From: JANNRR01 sp031401675
Lineage (GTDB): Bacteria; Pseudomonadota; Alphaproteobacteria; Rhodobacterales; Rhodobacteraceae
Assembly (NCBI GenBank): GCA_031401675.1
Contig: JANNRR010000123.1
Span: 1-19,749, forward strand
DNA length: 19,749 nucleotides
Reading direction: 5' to 3'
A program made the translations under genes and the position numbers. Below, in pieces: positions 6,704 to 16,043 of this stretch; positions within the stretch are counted from its first letter, which is position 1, and the number at the start of each line of letters is the position of its first letter. Under the pieces are notes generated by a model. That model saw nothing but the letters and a program-made list of their open reading frames with translations. It did not search any database and was not told where the DNA came from.

Positions 6704-7323
6704 GGCGCGGCCTTTCGTCCGATGCCGATCCAGCGCGGGACCGAGGCGGCGTAGCGGTCATACTCCGGCCCGAGGTCCGCGCGCAGGGCAGCTTCTTCCG
6801 AACGGATCTGTGCGCTTGCAGACCAAAGAAACAGGATTGGCGCAAGGATCGTTGGGGTGGATGGAACCGCGAGGGCAACTCCGGCCAGCAAGGTAGCCTG
6901 CCCGACAAAGGTCGGATTGCGGCTGAACCGGTAGAGCCCGCCCGAGACGAGAGCACCAGTCTCGCCGCCCGCTACCCCGACGCGCCACGAGGAGCCCATC
7001 GACATCTGCGCGGCAAAGGCGACCATCGCACCAAGGCCCGCGATGAAGATCCCGATCAGGCCCAAGGCGAGGGCATTCCCTTCGGTCCAGTACGGATCGA
7101 CCTTGTGGAGTGTCGGCACGGCCAGCCAGAGAAGCGGCCCAAAGAAGGCAAGCGCAAAAGCCGCACGGAACCCGACGGCGGCAAGCCGATCACGCCCTTT
7201 GGCCCGCGCGAACAGCCAGACGGGCCGACCCGCCGCTTGGGCCGCAAGGGCGTTGCACCAGAAGAACAGCGCCAGATAGCCAAAGAGAAGGGCCAGCGCG
7301 GCCCAGCCGAAGCCGGAGATCAT
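6700..7323 (-). CDS. Isoprenylcysteine carboxyl methyltransferase-like membrane protein
   Basis: A 207-residue integral membrane protein of the ICMT/phospholipid methyltransferase group. It has about five hydrophobic segments and the conserved C-terminal region GGLYRFSRNPTFVGQ (RNP at 135-137), then EE (176-177) and YDRYAASVPRW, which in the family form the S-adenosylmethionine site. Bacterial members methylate unknown substrates; eukaryotic ICMT methylates prenylated cysteines. I prefer the ATG at 7323, with AAGG just before it, over a GTG at 7338 inside the ATPase gene. It sits between the ATPase and dsbB and overlaps dsbB by ATGA. Members next to heavy-metal ATPases are common in bacteria, but their job there is unknown. 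Confidence 0.87.
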   Translation of the reverse strand: MISGFGWAALALLFGYLALFFWCNALAAQAAGRPVWLFARAKGRDRLAAVGFRAAFALAFFGPLLWLAVPTLHKVDPYWTEGNALALGLIGIFIAGLGAMVAFAAQMSMGSSWRVGVAGGETGALVSGGLYRFSRNPTFVGQATLLAGVALAVPSTPTILAPILFLWSASAQIRSEEAALRADLGPEYDRYAASVPRWIGIGRKAAP

Positions 7324-7327
7324 CGCC

Positions 7328-9640
<2,313 letters not shown>

Positions 9641-9692
9641 TTCAAGCCTTTCCCGCCGGAGCCATAGCACCGGTTGTATGTGTTCAGGCACC

Positions 9693-9723
9693 TGTGTAAT
9701 CTCTCTAGTAACTAGAGGTGCAA
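9693..9723 (-). promoter_or_regulatory. MerR-type divergent promoter/operator (ATPase and merR)
   Basis: On the minus strand: -35 TTGCAC (9723-9718), 19-base spacer, -10-like TACACA (9698-9693), aimed at the ATPase gene. The spacer carries a perfect 7+1+7 palindrome at 9703-9717, CTCTAGT-A-ACTAGAG. This is the standard architecture of a MerR-activated efflux promoter. A possible merR promoter on the plus strand is TTGTAT (9674-9679) with TGTAAT (9695-9700), although its spacer is only 15 bases; the palindrome would then cover the merR start site and allow autoregulation. Confidence 0.8.
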
Positions 9724-9732
9724 GGACAAACC

Positions 9733-10170
9733 ATGCTGACCATCGGAAAACTCAGCGATGCCGCCGGGGTCAAAGTGCCGACCATCCGCTATTACGAAGA
9801 GATCGGCCTGCTGCCCGAGGCCGAACGCAGCGCGGGCAATCAGCGGCTTTACGGTCGCCGCGCGCAAGAGCGGCTGACCTTCATCCGCCACGCGCGCGAG
9901 CTGGGCTTTCCGCTTGAGGCCATCCGCGATCTGCTCAGTCTGTCGGACAGGCCCGACCAATCCTGTGCCGCGGTCGATGCGATTGCATCGGCGCAGCTTT
10001 TGGCCGTGGAGGCGCGCATCGCGCGGCTCGTGGCACTCAAGGCAGAGTTGGAGCGGATGGTTACGCAATGCGCCGGAGGCCGCATTGCCGAATGTCATGT
10101 GATCGAAGTGCTGGGCGATCATTCGCTTTGCGCGCACGACCATAGTGCCGACCAACAGGCGCTGGCATGA
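9733..10170 (+). CDS. MerR family metal-responsive regulator (ZntR/CadR/PbrR-like)
   Basis: A 145-residue MerR protein: winged helix DNA-binding domain (1-70, TIRYYEEIGLLP and LGFPLEAIRDLL are diagnostic), long dimer helix (about 79-112) and a metal-binding tail. Potential ligands are C78, C113, C121, H122, H130, C133, H135 and H137. C78 matches the dimer-helix cysteine found in sensors of divalent ions (ZntR, CadR, PbrR); CueR-type Cu(I) sensors have serine there. This agrees with the Zn/Cd/Pb ATPase opposite. The start at 9733 has AAGGA six bases upstream; an upstream GTG at 9718 lies in the operator. The exact metal cannot be read from sequence. It overlaps ynfA by ATGA. Confidence 0.92.
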   Translation: MLTIGKLSDAAGVKVPTIRYYEEIGLLPEAERSAGNQRLYGRRAQERLTFIRHARELGFPLEAIRDLLSLSDRPDQSCAAVDAIASAQLLAVEARIARLVALKAELERMVTQCAGGRIAECHVIEVLGDHSLCAHDHSADQQALA

Positions 10171-10517
10171 CTGCCTCCACCATGAATTCAGTCCCGATAG
10201 TGGCGATCTACGGCGCAGCGGCATTAGCGGAAATCACCGGGTGCTTTGCGGTCTGGGCCTGGATGCGGCTTGGGGCCTCGGCGCTGTGGCTTGCGCCGGG
10301 TCTTGCCTCGCTTGCGGCCTTTGCCTGGCTGCTGACTCTCGCCCCGGCCGATGCAGCCGGGCGGGCCTATGCGGCCTATGGCGGCGTCTACATCGCGGCG
10401 TCCCTGGTCTGGCTTTGGATGGTCGAGGGGCAGCGCCCGGATGGCTGGGATGTAACCGGGGCCGCGGTCTGCCTGATCGGGGCGGCGATCATCCTGTTTG
10501 CACCGCGCGCCGCCTGA
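10167..10517 (+). CDS. ynfA: YnfA/UPF0060 family small membrane protein
   Basis: A 116-residue protein with four predicted membrane helices. The motifs AALAEITGCFAVWAW, AAYGGVYIAASLVWLW and the end GAAVCLIGAAIILF match the UPF0060/YnfA family. It is related in size and topology to small multidrug resistance transporters and some members have been linked to efflux; the physiological substrate is uncertain. It overlaps the merR stop by four bases (ATGA), so the two are co-translated. MTASTMN gives a second possible Met at residue 6. The co-expression with a metal sensor suggests stress-induced use. Confidence 0.93.
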   Translation: MTASTMNSVPIVAIYGAAALAEITGCFAVWAWMRLGASALWLAPGLASLAAFAWLLTLAPADAAGRAYAAYGGVYIAASLVWLWMVEGQRPDGWDVTGAAVCLIGAAIILFAPRAA

Positions 10518-10529
10518 GGTCTTGGCGGC
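10509..10529. terminator. Weak hairpin between ynfA and the MFS gene
   Basis: GCCGCC (10509-10514) and GGCGGC (10524-10529) form a 6-bp GC stem with a 9-base loop across the ynfA stop codon, in the 20-base convergent gap. There is no T-run on either strand, so this is at most a weak or factor-dependent terminator. A competing pairing CCTGA (10513-10517) with TCAGG (10533-10537) is also possible. Confidence 0.25.
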
Positions 10530-10537
10530 TGATCAGG

Positions 10538-11851
10538 TCAGGCCTTCTGGCGGGGCCAGTGCGGATGTAGTGGGTCGATCATGACGGGATGTCGGTGTGC
10601 GCCGTCATGAGATTCGCGCAGGTGCGGATGATCGGAGGCAAGGTCTGAGTGGTCGTGGTCCAACTCCACTGGGTCGACTGCGGGCCAAAGCCGGACCACA
10701 GCAACCATCGCCACGGCCCCGATCAGAGCCAACCCGAGGGCCGCCACCGACAGGCTGAACGCGGACCCAAGCCAGCCTGCCAGCGGATAGGTCACAAGCC
10801 ACGCGGCATGGGACAGGGCGAATTGTGCGGCAAAGACCGCAGGACGGTCCTCCTCGCGGGCCGAACGGTTCAGGATGCGCCCGATGGGGGTCTGGGTGAA
10901 CGAAAAACCGAACCCAATGAGCGCCCACAGCGACATCAGCCCAGCAAGCCCCGTCACCAGCGGCGTTACGGCGACGCCCGCGACCATAAGACCTGCGCCG
11001 GTGATCATAACGGGACGGTCCGCGACTCGCTCGAGGATGCGCGGCAGCAGGAACGCGGCGACAATGGAGCCTGCCCCGAAGGCCGCAAATGCAAGCGCCA
11101 CTTGCGGTGCACCCAAGGAAAGACGGGCTTGCACCAGCACCACGGTGTTGACGTAGATCATCGCGCCCGCAGCGGCTACGGCAATTTCCATCACCATCAG
11201 CCCGCGCAGACGCGGCGTGGCGAGATAGATGCGGATGCCCTTGGTTGTGGATGCCCAAAAATGCCCGGGATCTGAAAGTGTCCGGGTTGGCAGCGTGACG
11301 GTGACGACCAACAGTGCCGACCCGACAAAGCCCGCGACTGTGCCGCCGAAGAGTACCGGAAAGCTGACCACCGTCAGCAGTGCCGCAGCTAGCATCGGGC
11401 TGAGCAGCTGTTCAAGATCCTCCGCCAGCCGCAGCAATGACAGGGCGTTGGTGTAGTCTTTCTCGTCCGGCAGAACATCGGGAATTGTCGCCTGAAACGC
11501 CGGCGTAAATCCCGCCGAAGCCGCCTGAAGGAAGAAGATCAAGACATAGATCTGCCAGACCTCTGTCACGAAGGGCAGGAACAGAACCACGCCCGCACGG
11601 ATTAGGTCCAGCGCCACCAGAAACGCGCGGCGCGGCAGGCGCTCGGCCAATGCGGCTGCGACGGGTGCAAGGGTGACATAAGCGATCATCTTGATTGCCA
11701 GCGCGGTGCCCAGCACCAGCCCGGCATTCTCGCCTGCCAGTTGCCATGCCAACAGGCCAAGCGCCACTGTGGCCAGACCAGTGCCCAACAGGGCGATGAC
11801 CTGTGCGGTAAACAGGTGGCGGAAAGTGCGGTTGGCAAGAACCTTTAGCAT
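10538..11851 (-). CDS. MFS exporter with histidine-rich C-terminal tail
   Basis: A 437-residue major facilitator protein with about 12 hydrophobic segments. Residues 393-437 are a soluble tail with nine histidines in DHDH, DHPH, HRH and HPH groups, as in metal-handling exporters such as NreB-type nickel resistance proteins. Segments such as FTPAFQATIPDVLPDEKDYT and RLAEDLEQLLSP are typical of the DHA3-like drug or metal efflux branch. It lies downstream of a CsoR/RcnR-type repressor and a small ORF whose stop overlaps its start, so metal-derepressed expression is likely. The substrate could be Ni, Co or Cu; nothing in the sequence decides this. Confidence 0.85.
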   Translation of the reverse strand: MLKVLANRTFRHLFTAQVIALLGTGLATVALGLLAWQLAGENAGLVLGTALAIKMIAYVTLAPVAAALAERLPRRAFLVALDLIRAGVVLFLPFVTEVWQIYVLIFFLQAASAGFTPAFQATIPDVLPDEKDYTNALSLLRLAEDLEQLLSPMLAAALLTVVSFPVLFGGTVAGFVGSALLVVTVTLPTRTLSDPGHFWASTTKGIRIYLATPRLRGLMVMEIAVAAAGAMIYVNTVVLVQARLSLGAPQVALAFAAFGAGSIVAAFLLPRILERVADRPVMITGAGLMVAGVAVTPLVTGLAGLMSLWALIGFGFSFTQTPIGRILNRSAREEDRPAVFAAQFALSHAAWLVTYPLAGWLGSAFSLSVAALGLALIGAVAMVAVVRLWPAVDPVELDHDHSDLASDHPHLRESHDGAHRHPVMIDPLHPHWPRQKA

Positions 11852-11925
11852 GGGGCCTGCTTTAGGGTATCGGGGGCAGCGCGCACAGAGTCCACGCCGA
11901 ACCAGTCAAAGATCTTCTCTGGCAT
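11845..11925 (-). CDS. Small 26-residue ORF between repressor and MFS gene
   Basis: An unrecognised ORF beginning MPEKIFDWFGVDSV and ending LKQAPC, then TAA. GAGG lies five bases before the ATG, a good ribosome site. The stop overlaps the MFS start in ATGCTAA, seven shared bases, so translating it would deliver ribosomes to the MFS gene. It begins 7 bases after the repressor stop and fills the 81-base gap almost exactly. It has one Cys at its last residue and no clear membrane helix. It may be a real microprotein, a leader peptide, or just a coupling device. Confidence 0.5.
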   Translation of the reverse strand: MPEKIFDWFGVDSVRAAPDTLKQAPC

Positions 11926-11932
11926 TCCAGCC

Positions 11933-12211
11933 TCACAAGTACTTGGTGATCAATTTGAATTCTTCGACCTGAGCCCGCTGATCGCGTGGCAGGGGGCCGG
12001 TGATATCTTCGAGGCAGTGGTCGATGTGATCGTGGATCAGCGCCCTTTTGGCCTGGGCTACCGCCTTTTCCACGGCCTGAAGTTGCTGGGCCACATCGAG
12101 GCAGGGCCGCCCGGCTTCCAGCATCTCGATGATGGAACGCAGATGACCATCCGCCCGCTTGAGGCGGTTGATGATATCCGGATGCGAGGTGTGTGGTGAT
12201 GTGTCGGTCAT
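11933..12211 (-). CDS. CsoR/RcnR family metal-sensing repressor
   Basis: A 92-residue all-helical repressor of the CsoR/RcnR/FrmR (DUF156) family. Aligned by eye, the three core ligand positions are C37, H62 and C66. That Cys-His-Cys set is the Cu(I) CsoR pattern, also used by the nickel sensor InrS, whereas E. coli RcnR has Cys-His-His. Extra His at 7, 10, 60 and 65 might extend the site. These proteins bind GC-rich operators flanked by AT-rich repeats and release DNA when metal binds. The candidate operator lies just upstream (12222-12240). It starts the operon that contains the small ORF and the MFS exporter. Confidence 0.9.
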   Translation of the reverse strand: MTDTSPHTSHPDIINRLKRADGHLRSIIEMLEAGRPCLDVAQQLQAVEKAVAQAKRALIHDHIDHCLEDITGPLPRDQRAQVEEFKLITKYL

Positions 12212-12221
12212 CAGTAAGTCC

Positions 12222-12240
12222 TATCCCCCTGGAGAGGATA
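12222..12240. promoter_or_regulatory. Candidate CsoR/RcnR-type operator
   Basis: An inverted repeat, TATCC-CCCTGGAGA-GGATA, ends 11 bases before the repressor start. A run of five C between AT ends is in keeping with the C/G-tract operators of this family. On the minus strand TATTAT (plus 12238-12243) is a possible -10 beside it, so bound repressor would block the repressor-MFS operon. Confidence 0.5.
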
Positions 12241-12431
12241 ATATCAAGTGCCTTGCGCTGGGGGGGTCCAGCATCGCGAGCTGACATTGGCGCGATCTGG
12301 CTGTTCCTGAACCGATTGGGTTGCGTCCGGCGGGTGGGTTGGGTTATTTCTCTATTTAGAAGACCTTCGGGTTGATGATCTGGCCTTACCGGTGCGCATT
12401 CAGACACCGGGTGGCAATGAGGCGGCAGGCA
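12241..12431. other. Divergent intergenic region
   Basis: About 190 bases between the repressor operon and the + strand His-rich gene. It holds GCTGG (12257-12261) and CCAGC (12268-12272) flanking a seven-G run, a small hairpin or second metal-repressor site. A weak + strand promoter candidate is TTGCGT (12321-12326), 17-base spacer, TTATTT (12344-12349). I see no gene; frames starting at 12372 are an N-terminal extension of the next gene. Confidence 0.4.
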
Positions 12432-12788
12432 ATGGCGATGGATTGGATCAAAAGCGCTTTGCGGCGGGCTGCTGCCCTAGCCGTGCTGTGCGCGTTGATT
12501 CTTGCGCCCGTCATCATTGCAGCCACGCATGGACCTGGTCTGCCCGGTGACGGAACGCTGACAACCGAGCACCTTTTGCACGGCCATTCCCATGACGAGC
12601 CCGAGCCGGGACAGTCCGGCTTGGCGCATGATGCGACGGATCACGAGCACCAGACGCAGATGGTGCTGACGCAAAGCAGTGAATCCATATTTCAGTTCAG
12701 CGGCTTGCTTCTCGGCATGTCCGATGTTTTGGCGGGAAGCCTGCCGTGGTCAGGTCCGAGGCGACCACCGAAAGCGATGTCAGTCTGA
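12432..12788 (+). CDS. Small His-rich membrane or exported protein, unknown
   Basis: A 118-residue protein of unrecognised family. It has one strong N-terminal hydrophobic segment (about residues 10-32, following RR), then a His-rich patch (residues 47-73, including HLLHGHSH and HDATDHEH) and a moderately hydrophobic stretch near 86-105. I start at MAMDW because GAGGCGG lies at a good distance; earlier in-frame ATGs at 12372 and 12417 are possible. It is 55 bases upstream of the HupE/UreJ-like gene on the same strand, so a metal-binding accessory to that permease is a reasonable guess. There is no catalytic motif. Confidence 0.65.
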   Translation: MAMDWIKSALRRAAALAVLCALILAPVIIAATHGPGLPGDGTLTTEHLLHGHSHDEPEPGQSGLAHDATDHEHQTQMVLTQSSESIFQFSGLLLGMSDVLAGSLPWSGPRRPPKAMSV

Positions 12789-12843
12789 GCGGGCCGAAGG
12801 GGAAACCCCGGCCCAGACCTGACACTCTCATTCGGATTTCAAC

Positions 12844-13569
12844 ATGATCACCACAACACCTCCAAGGCGGGGGCATAGCGGTATGGCATTGCCATGGACC
12901 TTTGCCATCATCGCCTCTCTGCTGATGCTGACTGCCCAAGGCGCGCTGGCCCACAATGTTACCGAAGGCGACGCCGGCTATGTGCAAGAAGTCTCGGGCT
13001 GGAACCTAATTCCGTTCTTGTATCTCGGAGCCAAGCACATGGTCACCGGCTACGACCACCTGCTGTTCCTGTTCGGCGTCGTGTTCTTCCTTTACCGCGC
13101 CCAACACATCGCCATCTACGTCAGCCTGTTCGCCATCGGTCACTCGACGACGATGCTTTTGGGCGTCTGGTTCGGCTGGAACGTCAACGCCTATCTGATC
13201 GACGCAATCATCGGGCTGTCGGTCGTCTACAAGGCGCTCGACAACCTCGGGGCCTATCAGCGCTGGTTCGGGTTCCAGCCCAACACCAAGGCCGCCACGC
13301 TGATCTTCGGCTTTTTCCACGGGCTGGGGCTGGCGACCAAGATCCTCGACTACGACATCGCGCCCGATGGCCTGCTGGCCAACTTGATCGCGTTCAACGT
13401 GGGCGTCGAGATCGGCCAGTTGATCGCACTGTCGATGATCCTGATCGTCATGGGCTACTGGCGCCGCACCTCAGGCTTCCTGCGCCACGCCTACACCGCC
13501 AACGTCGTCATGATGACGGCGGGTTTCATTCTGGTCGGCTATCAGCTGACCGGCCTCGCACTTTCCTGA
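12844..13569 (+). CDS. HupE/UreJ family membrane protein (putative metal permease)
   Basis: A 241-residue protein with a signal peptide (about 14-36, ending GALA-H) and six to seven membrane helices. The family metal motif appears as GAKHMVTGYDHLLFLFGV (H65, D71, H72), and a second His motif as FGFFHGLGLA. HupE and UreJ proteins are thought to move nickel (some relatives cobalt) for hydrogenase and urease; no such enzyme is seen in this window. If the signal peptide is cut, H37 would be the new N-terminal residue, as proposed for HupE. An alternative start is the ATG at 12883 (MALPWTF). It is followed after 18 bases by the 'transmembrane anchor' gene. Confidence 0.9.
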   Translation: MITTTPPRRGHSGMALPWTFAIIASLLMLTAQGALAHNVTEGDAGYVQEVSGWNLIPFLYLGAKHMVTGYDHLLFLFGVVFFLYRAQHIAIYVSLFAIGHSTTMLLGVWFGWNVNAYLIDAIIGLSVVYKALDNLGAYQRWFGFQPNTKAATLIFGFFHGLGLATKILDYDIAPDGLLANLIAFNVGVEIGQLIALSMILIVMGYWRRTSGFLRHAYTANVVMMTAGFILVGYQLTGLALS

Positions 13570-13587
13570 TCCCAGAAAGGATACTAG

Positions 13588-14241
13588 ATGTACAACACTC
13601 CCAAACCGTCGATCGAAGACCTGCCGACCTCGGCGCAACTGCTGCGTTCTACCGGGATTGCCATCGCCGCAGCGGCGGTGATCCTGGTCACCGTCGTGAT
13701 GCCTGCGGAATACAACCTCGATCCCACCGGCATCGGTGGCGTTCTGGGGCTGACCGAGATGGGCGAGATCAAGGCGCAATTGGCGGAAGAAGCCGAGGCA
13801 GATCGCCTGATGATGGAACAACAGGCGGTCGAGCCGCAATCCTCGCTGTCTCCGGGTTTTCTGGACACGATCTTTGGCCTTTTCGTCGGTGCCGCCCATG
13901 CTCAGGAAGCGCCAGTTGTGGCCCCGACCTGGACCGACGAAATCACCTTTTCGCTCGATCCCGGTCAGGGCATCGAGATCAAGCTGGTGATGGAGGAAGG
14001 GGCCGTCGCGCAATACGATTGGGCGGTGACTGGTGGTGCGGTGAACTATGACACGCACGGCGACGGCAGCGGCAACTCGATCAGCTACGAAAAAGGTCGC
14101 TCCGTCGAGGCGGATGCGGGCGATCTGACCGCGGCGTTCACCGGCAACCATGGCTGGTTCTGGCGCAACCGGGGCGATGCCCCCGTTTCGGTCACGTTGC
14201 GGGTCGCGGGCGCTTACACCGAAGTCAAGCGGTTCGACTGA
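13588..14241 (+). CDS. 'Transmembrane anchor' protein, partner of HupE-like permease
   Basis: A 217-residue protein with one N-terminal membrane helix (about 20-39), a charged, probably helical region (57-80), a second hydrophobic patch (about 90-105, ending AAHAQEA) and a C-terminal beta-rich domain (115-217) with GNHGWFWRN (186-194) and SVTLRV. The C-terminal part looks like a small jelly-roll or GOLD-type domain; this is pattern recognition only. Genes of this type are annotated 'transmembrane anchor protein' and their function is unknown. AGAAAGGA precedes the start. The 18-base gap after the HupE-like gene implies one transcript. A strong hairpin follows the stop. Confidence 0.8.
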   Translation: MYNTPKPSIEDLPTSAQLLRSTGIAIAAAAVILVTVVMPAEYNLDPTGIGGVLGLTEMGEIKAQLAEEAEADRLMMEQQAVEPQSSLSPGFLDTIFGLFVGAAHAQEAPVVAPTWTDEITFSLDPGQGIEIKLVMEEGAVAQYDWAVTGGAVNYDTHGDGSGNSISYEKGRSVEADAGDLTAAFTGNHGWFWRNRGDAPVSVTLRVAGAYTEVKRFD

Positions 14242-14256
14242 CACGTTGACTCCGTT

Positions 14257-14292
14257 AAAGGCGGGGGCAGGCAGGCCTGCTTCCCGACCTTT
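14257..14292. terminator. Bidirectional terminator hairpin
   Basis: A long stem: left arm AAAGGCGGGGGCAGG (14257-14271), loop CAGG, right arm CCTGCTTCCCG-A-CCTTT (14276-14292), with one wobble and two single-base bulges. The A3 before and T3 after give a short U-run on both strands. It lies between the convergent 'anchor' and hutC-like genes, so it can stop both transcripts. Confidence 0.6.
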
Positions 14293-14300
14293 GGCGCGCC

Positions 14301-15047
14301 TTACAGTCTCGTTGCAGCCCTGCTGTCCGGCCCGAAACGCGCCGTCAAATCGAAAGCATCTCCCCGGAAGACCTGTTTTGCGATCGTGAGCGTTTCTGTG
14401 CCGCACCACGTCCGTCGTTCTACCAGAAGACATGGGCTCCCGACTCTGACTTCGAGGGCGCGCGCGATCGGTGCGTCAGCGCCAATGGCGGCGATGCGAT
14501 GTTCCGCCTCGGTCCACGGGACGTGCGCCACCAGCCAGAGACCGGGCGGTTCATGGCGGAAATCAACTGATCCAACATCCGGGACGGCATCCAAAAAGAT
14601 GTGCCGATCCTCGATCAGAACCGGGCTGTCATCGGCCAGATGCACGGACCGGATGAACCTGCTCTGTCCAAGGTGATGCCCTTCGGCACCCAGATGCACG
14701 CAGCAGGGCGGGCGCATCTCATCCAGCACAGGACGATAGCCATAGCGCGCGCCGCGCGCCTCGATGTCGGCGCGAATGTCAGGGATGGTCAGAACTGCCG
14801 CGTGCATCCGGGGGCGGGCGACCACGGTCCCGGCGCGGCGGTTGCGGCTGATCAGGCCCGTGGCCACGAGCGAAGCCATAGCCTTGTTCACCGTCATCCG
14901 CGAGCAGCCGTAACGCGCCATCAGTTCCGTTTCGGTCGGCAGCCGGTCGCCGGGTTTCCATTCGCCCGACAAGATGCGCGCCTCAACGTCGGCGCGAATG
15001 CGGGCATGCAAGGTCGCAGGGCGGGTGTCGGGGGCGTGATCGTGCAT
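14301..15047 (-). CDS. hutC: HutC-like GntR family regulator (UTRA domain)
   Basis: A 248-residue repressor: GntR winged helix (about 12-77; GEWKPGDRLPTETELMARYG and SRMTVNKAMASL) and a UTRA ligand domain (about 95-240; VPWTEAEHRI, then PCLLVERRTW and AKQVFRG). These UTRA segments match histidine-utilisation repressors, which respond to urocanate. No hut catabolic gene is seen here. Instead it follows the last gene of the ABC importer by 3 bases and is its sixth gene, so it probably controls the importer in response to a histidine-related or similar small ligand. The symbol reflects family resemblance only. Confidence 0.85.
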   Translation of the reverse strand: MHDHAPDTRPATLHARIRADVEARILSGEWKPGDRLPTETELMARYGCSRMTVNKAMASLVATGLISRNRRAGTVVARPRMHAAVLTIPDIRADIEARGARYGYRPVLDEMRPPCCVHLGAEGHHLGQSRFIRSVHLADDSPVLIEDRHIFLDAVPDVGSVDFRHEPPGLWLVAHVPWTEAEHRIAAIGADAPIARALEVRVGSPCLLVERRTWCGTETLTIAKQVFRGDAFDLTARFGPDSRAATRL

Positions 15048-15050
15048 GGG

Positions 15051-16043
15051 TCAGATCATGGCATGAGCGGATGCATCCGCAAGGTGGCACGCAGCGACAC
15101 CGCCGTGGGCGACGGGGCGGAGGATCGGCTCGGCCTCGCGGCAGTGGGGTTCGACCACCGGGCAGCGGGTGGAAAAGCGGCAACCGGGGGGCGGGTTTCG
15201 GGGCGATGGCGGATCACCCTGCAACAGGATGCGCGGGCGGGTGGCTTCGATCCGTGGGTTCGGCGAGGGCACCGCAGACAAGAGCGCCTGACTGTAAGGA
15301 TGGGCGGGATCGGAGAAAACGGCCTTCGCGTCCCCTTCTTCCGCCACGCGGCCCAGATACATCACAGTGACGGATGAGCACACCTCACGCACGATTGCCA
15401 AGTCATGGGCCACGATGACGATGGTCAGGCCAAGCTGCGCTTGCAGCCGGGCGAACAGGTTGACGATTTGCGCCCGGACCGAGACGTCCAGTGCCGAGAG
15501 GGGTTCGTCGCAGATCAGGAGTTGCGGCGAAAGCGCCAGCGCACGGGCGATCGAGACTCGCTGCCGCTGCCCGCCAGACAGCGAGCGTGGCAGGCGGTCC
15601 AGCACGGTTTCCGGCAGCGCCTCGAGGTCGAGCAGCTCCTGCACCCGCGCGCGGCGGGCGGCCCGGTCGCCGATCCCATGGATTTGCAAGGGCTCTTCCA
15701 GCGTCTGACCGACGGTCTGTCGGCGGCTCATGCTGCCGAGCGGATCCTGAAAGATGAACTGCACGGCGCGGGCAAAGCCCTTGCGGTCAGCCTTTGCCCA
15801 GTCGGCGCGGTCACGGCCAAGAATGGATACCTGCCCCTCGGTCGCTTGTTGCAAGCCGATCAGCGCGCGGGCGAGCGTGGTCTTGCCACAGCCCGACTCG
15901 CCCACAATGCCGTGGAACGCGCCGCGCCGGACGGTCAGGTCCACGCCGTCGACAGCACGCACCAGCCCGGCGGCGGTCTGGAAATGGACCTTCAGGCCCT
16001 TTGCGACGATTGCGTCAGTCATTGTCGTTGGGGCGTCAGTCAT
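15051..16043 (-). CDS. Peptide/nickel-type ABC transporter ATPase (DppF/OppF-like)
   Basis: A 330-residue ABC ATPase with Walker A GESGCGKT, Q-loop FIFQDP, signature LSGGQRQR, Walker B LLICDEP and switch histidine in VAHDL. The C-terminal extension with CRFSTRCP and further Cys (PHC) is the oligopeptide/nickel ATPase tail. It pairs with the preceding ATPase to power the two permeases. I start at 16043, with GAGGGG ten bases upstream, overlapping the previous gene by eight bases. An internal Met (MTDAIV, 16022) is possible; upstream frame to 16175 shadows the previous gene. Confidence 0.93.
   Translation of the reverse strand: MTDAPTTMTDAIVAKGLKVHFQTAAGLVRAVDGVDLTVRRGAFHGIVGESGCGKTTLARALIGLQQATEGQVSILGRDRADWAKADRKGFARAVQFIFQDPLGSMSRRQTVGQTLEEPLQIHGIGDRAARRARVQELLDLEALPETVLDRLPRSLSGGQRQRVSIARALALSPQLLICDEPLSALDVSVRAQIVNLFARLQAQLGLTIVIVAHDLAIVREVCSSVTVMYLGRVAEEGDAKAVFSDPAHPYSQALLSAVPSPNPRIEATRPRILLQGDPPSPRNPPPGCRFSTRCPVVEPHCREAEPILRPVAHGGVAACHLADASAHAMI

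Noticed and set aside
9641..9691. 17-residue N-terminal extension of the P-type ATPase
   Set aside because: It would start immediately beside the -10 element; the ATG at 9640 has a good ribosome site and the HMA domain follows normally.
12256..12272. Seven-G run with flanking GCTGG/CCAGC as a definite operator
   Set aside because: Symmetry is short and the site is farther from the repressor start than the TATCC/GGATA repeat; kept only as a note in the intergenic entry.
12894..14051. 385-residue + strand frame across the HupE-like and anchor genes
   Set aside because: Shifted-frame shadow, very Arg-rich, spanning two convincing genes with ribosome sites.
13471..14433. 320-residue minus-strand frame
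   Set aside because: Antisense to the anchor gene and crosses the terminator hairpin; no recognisable domain.
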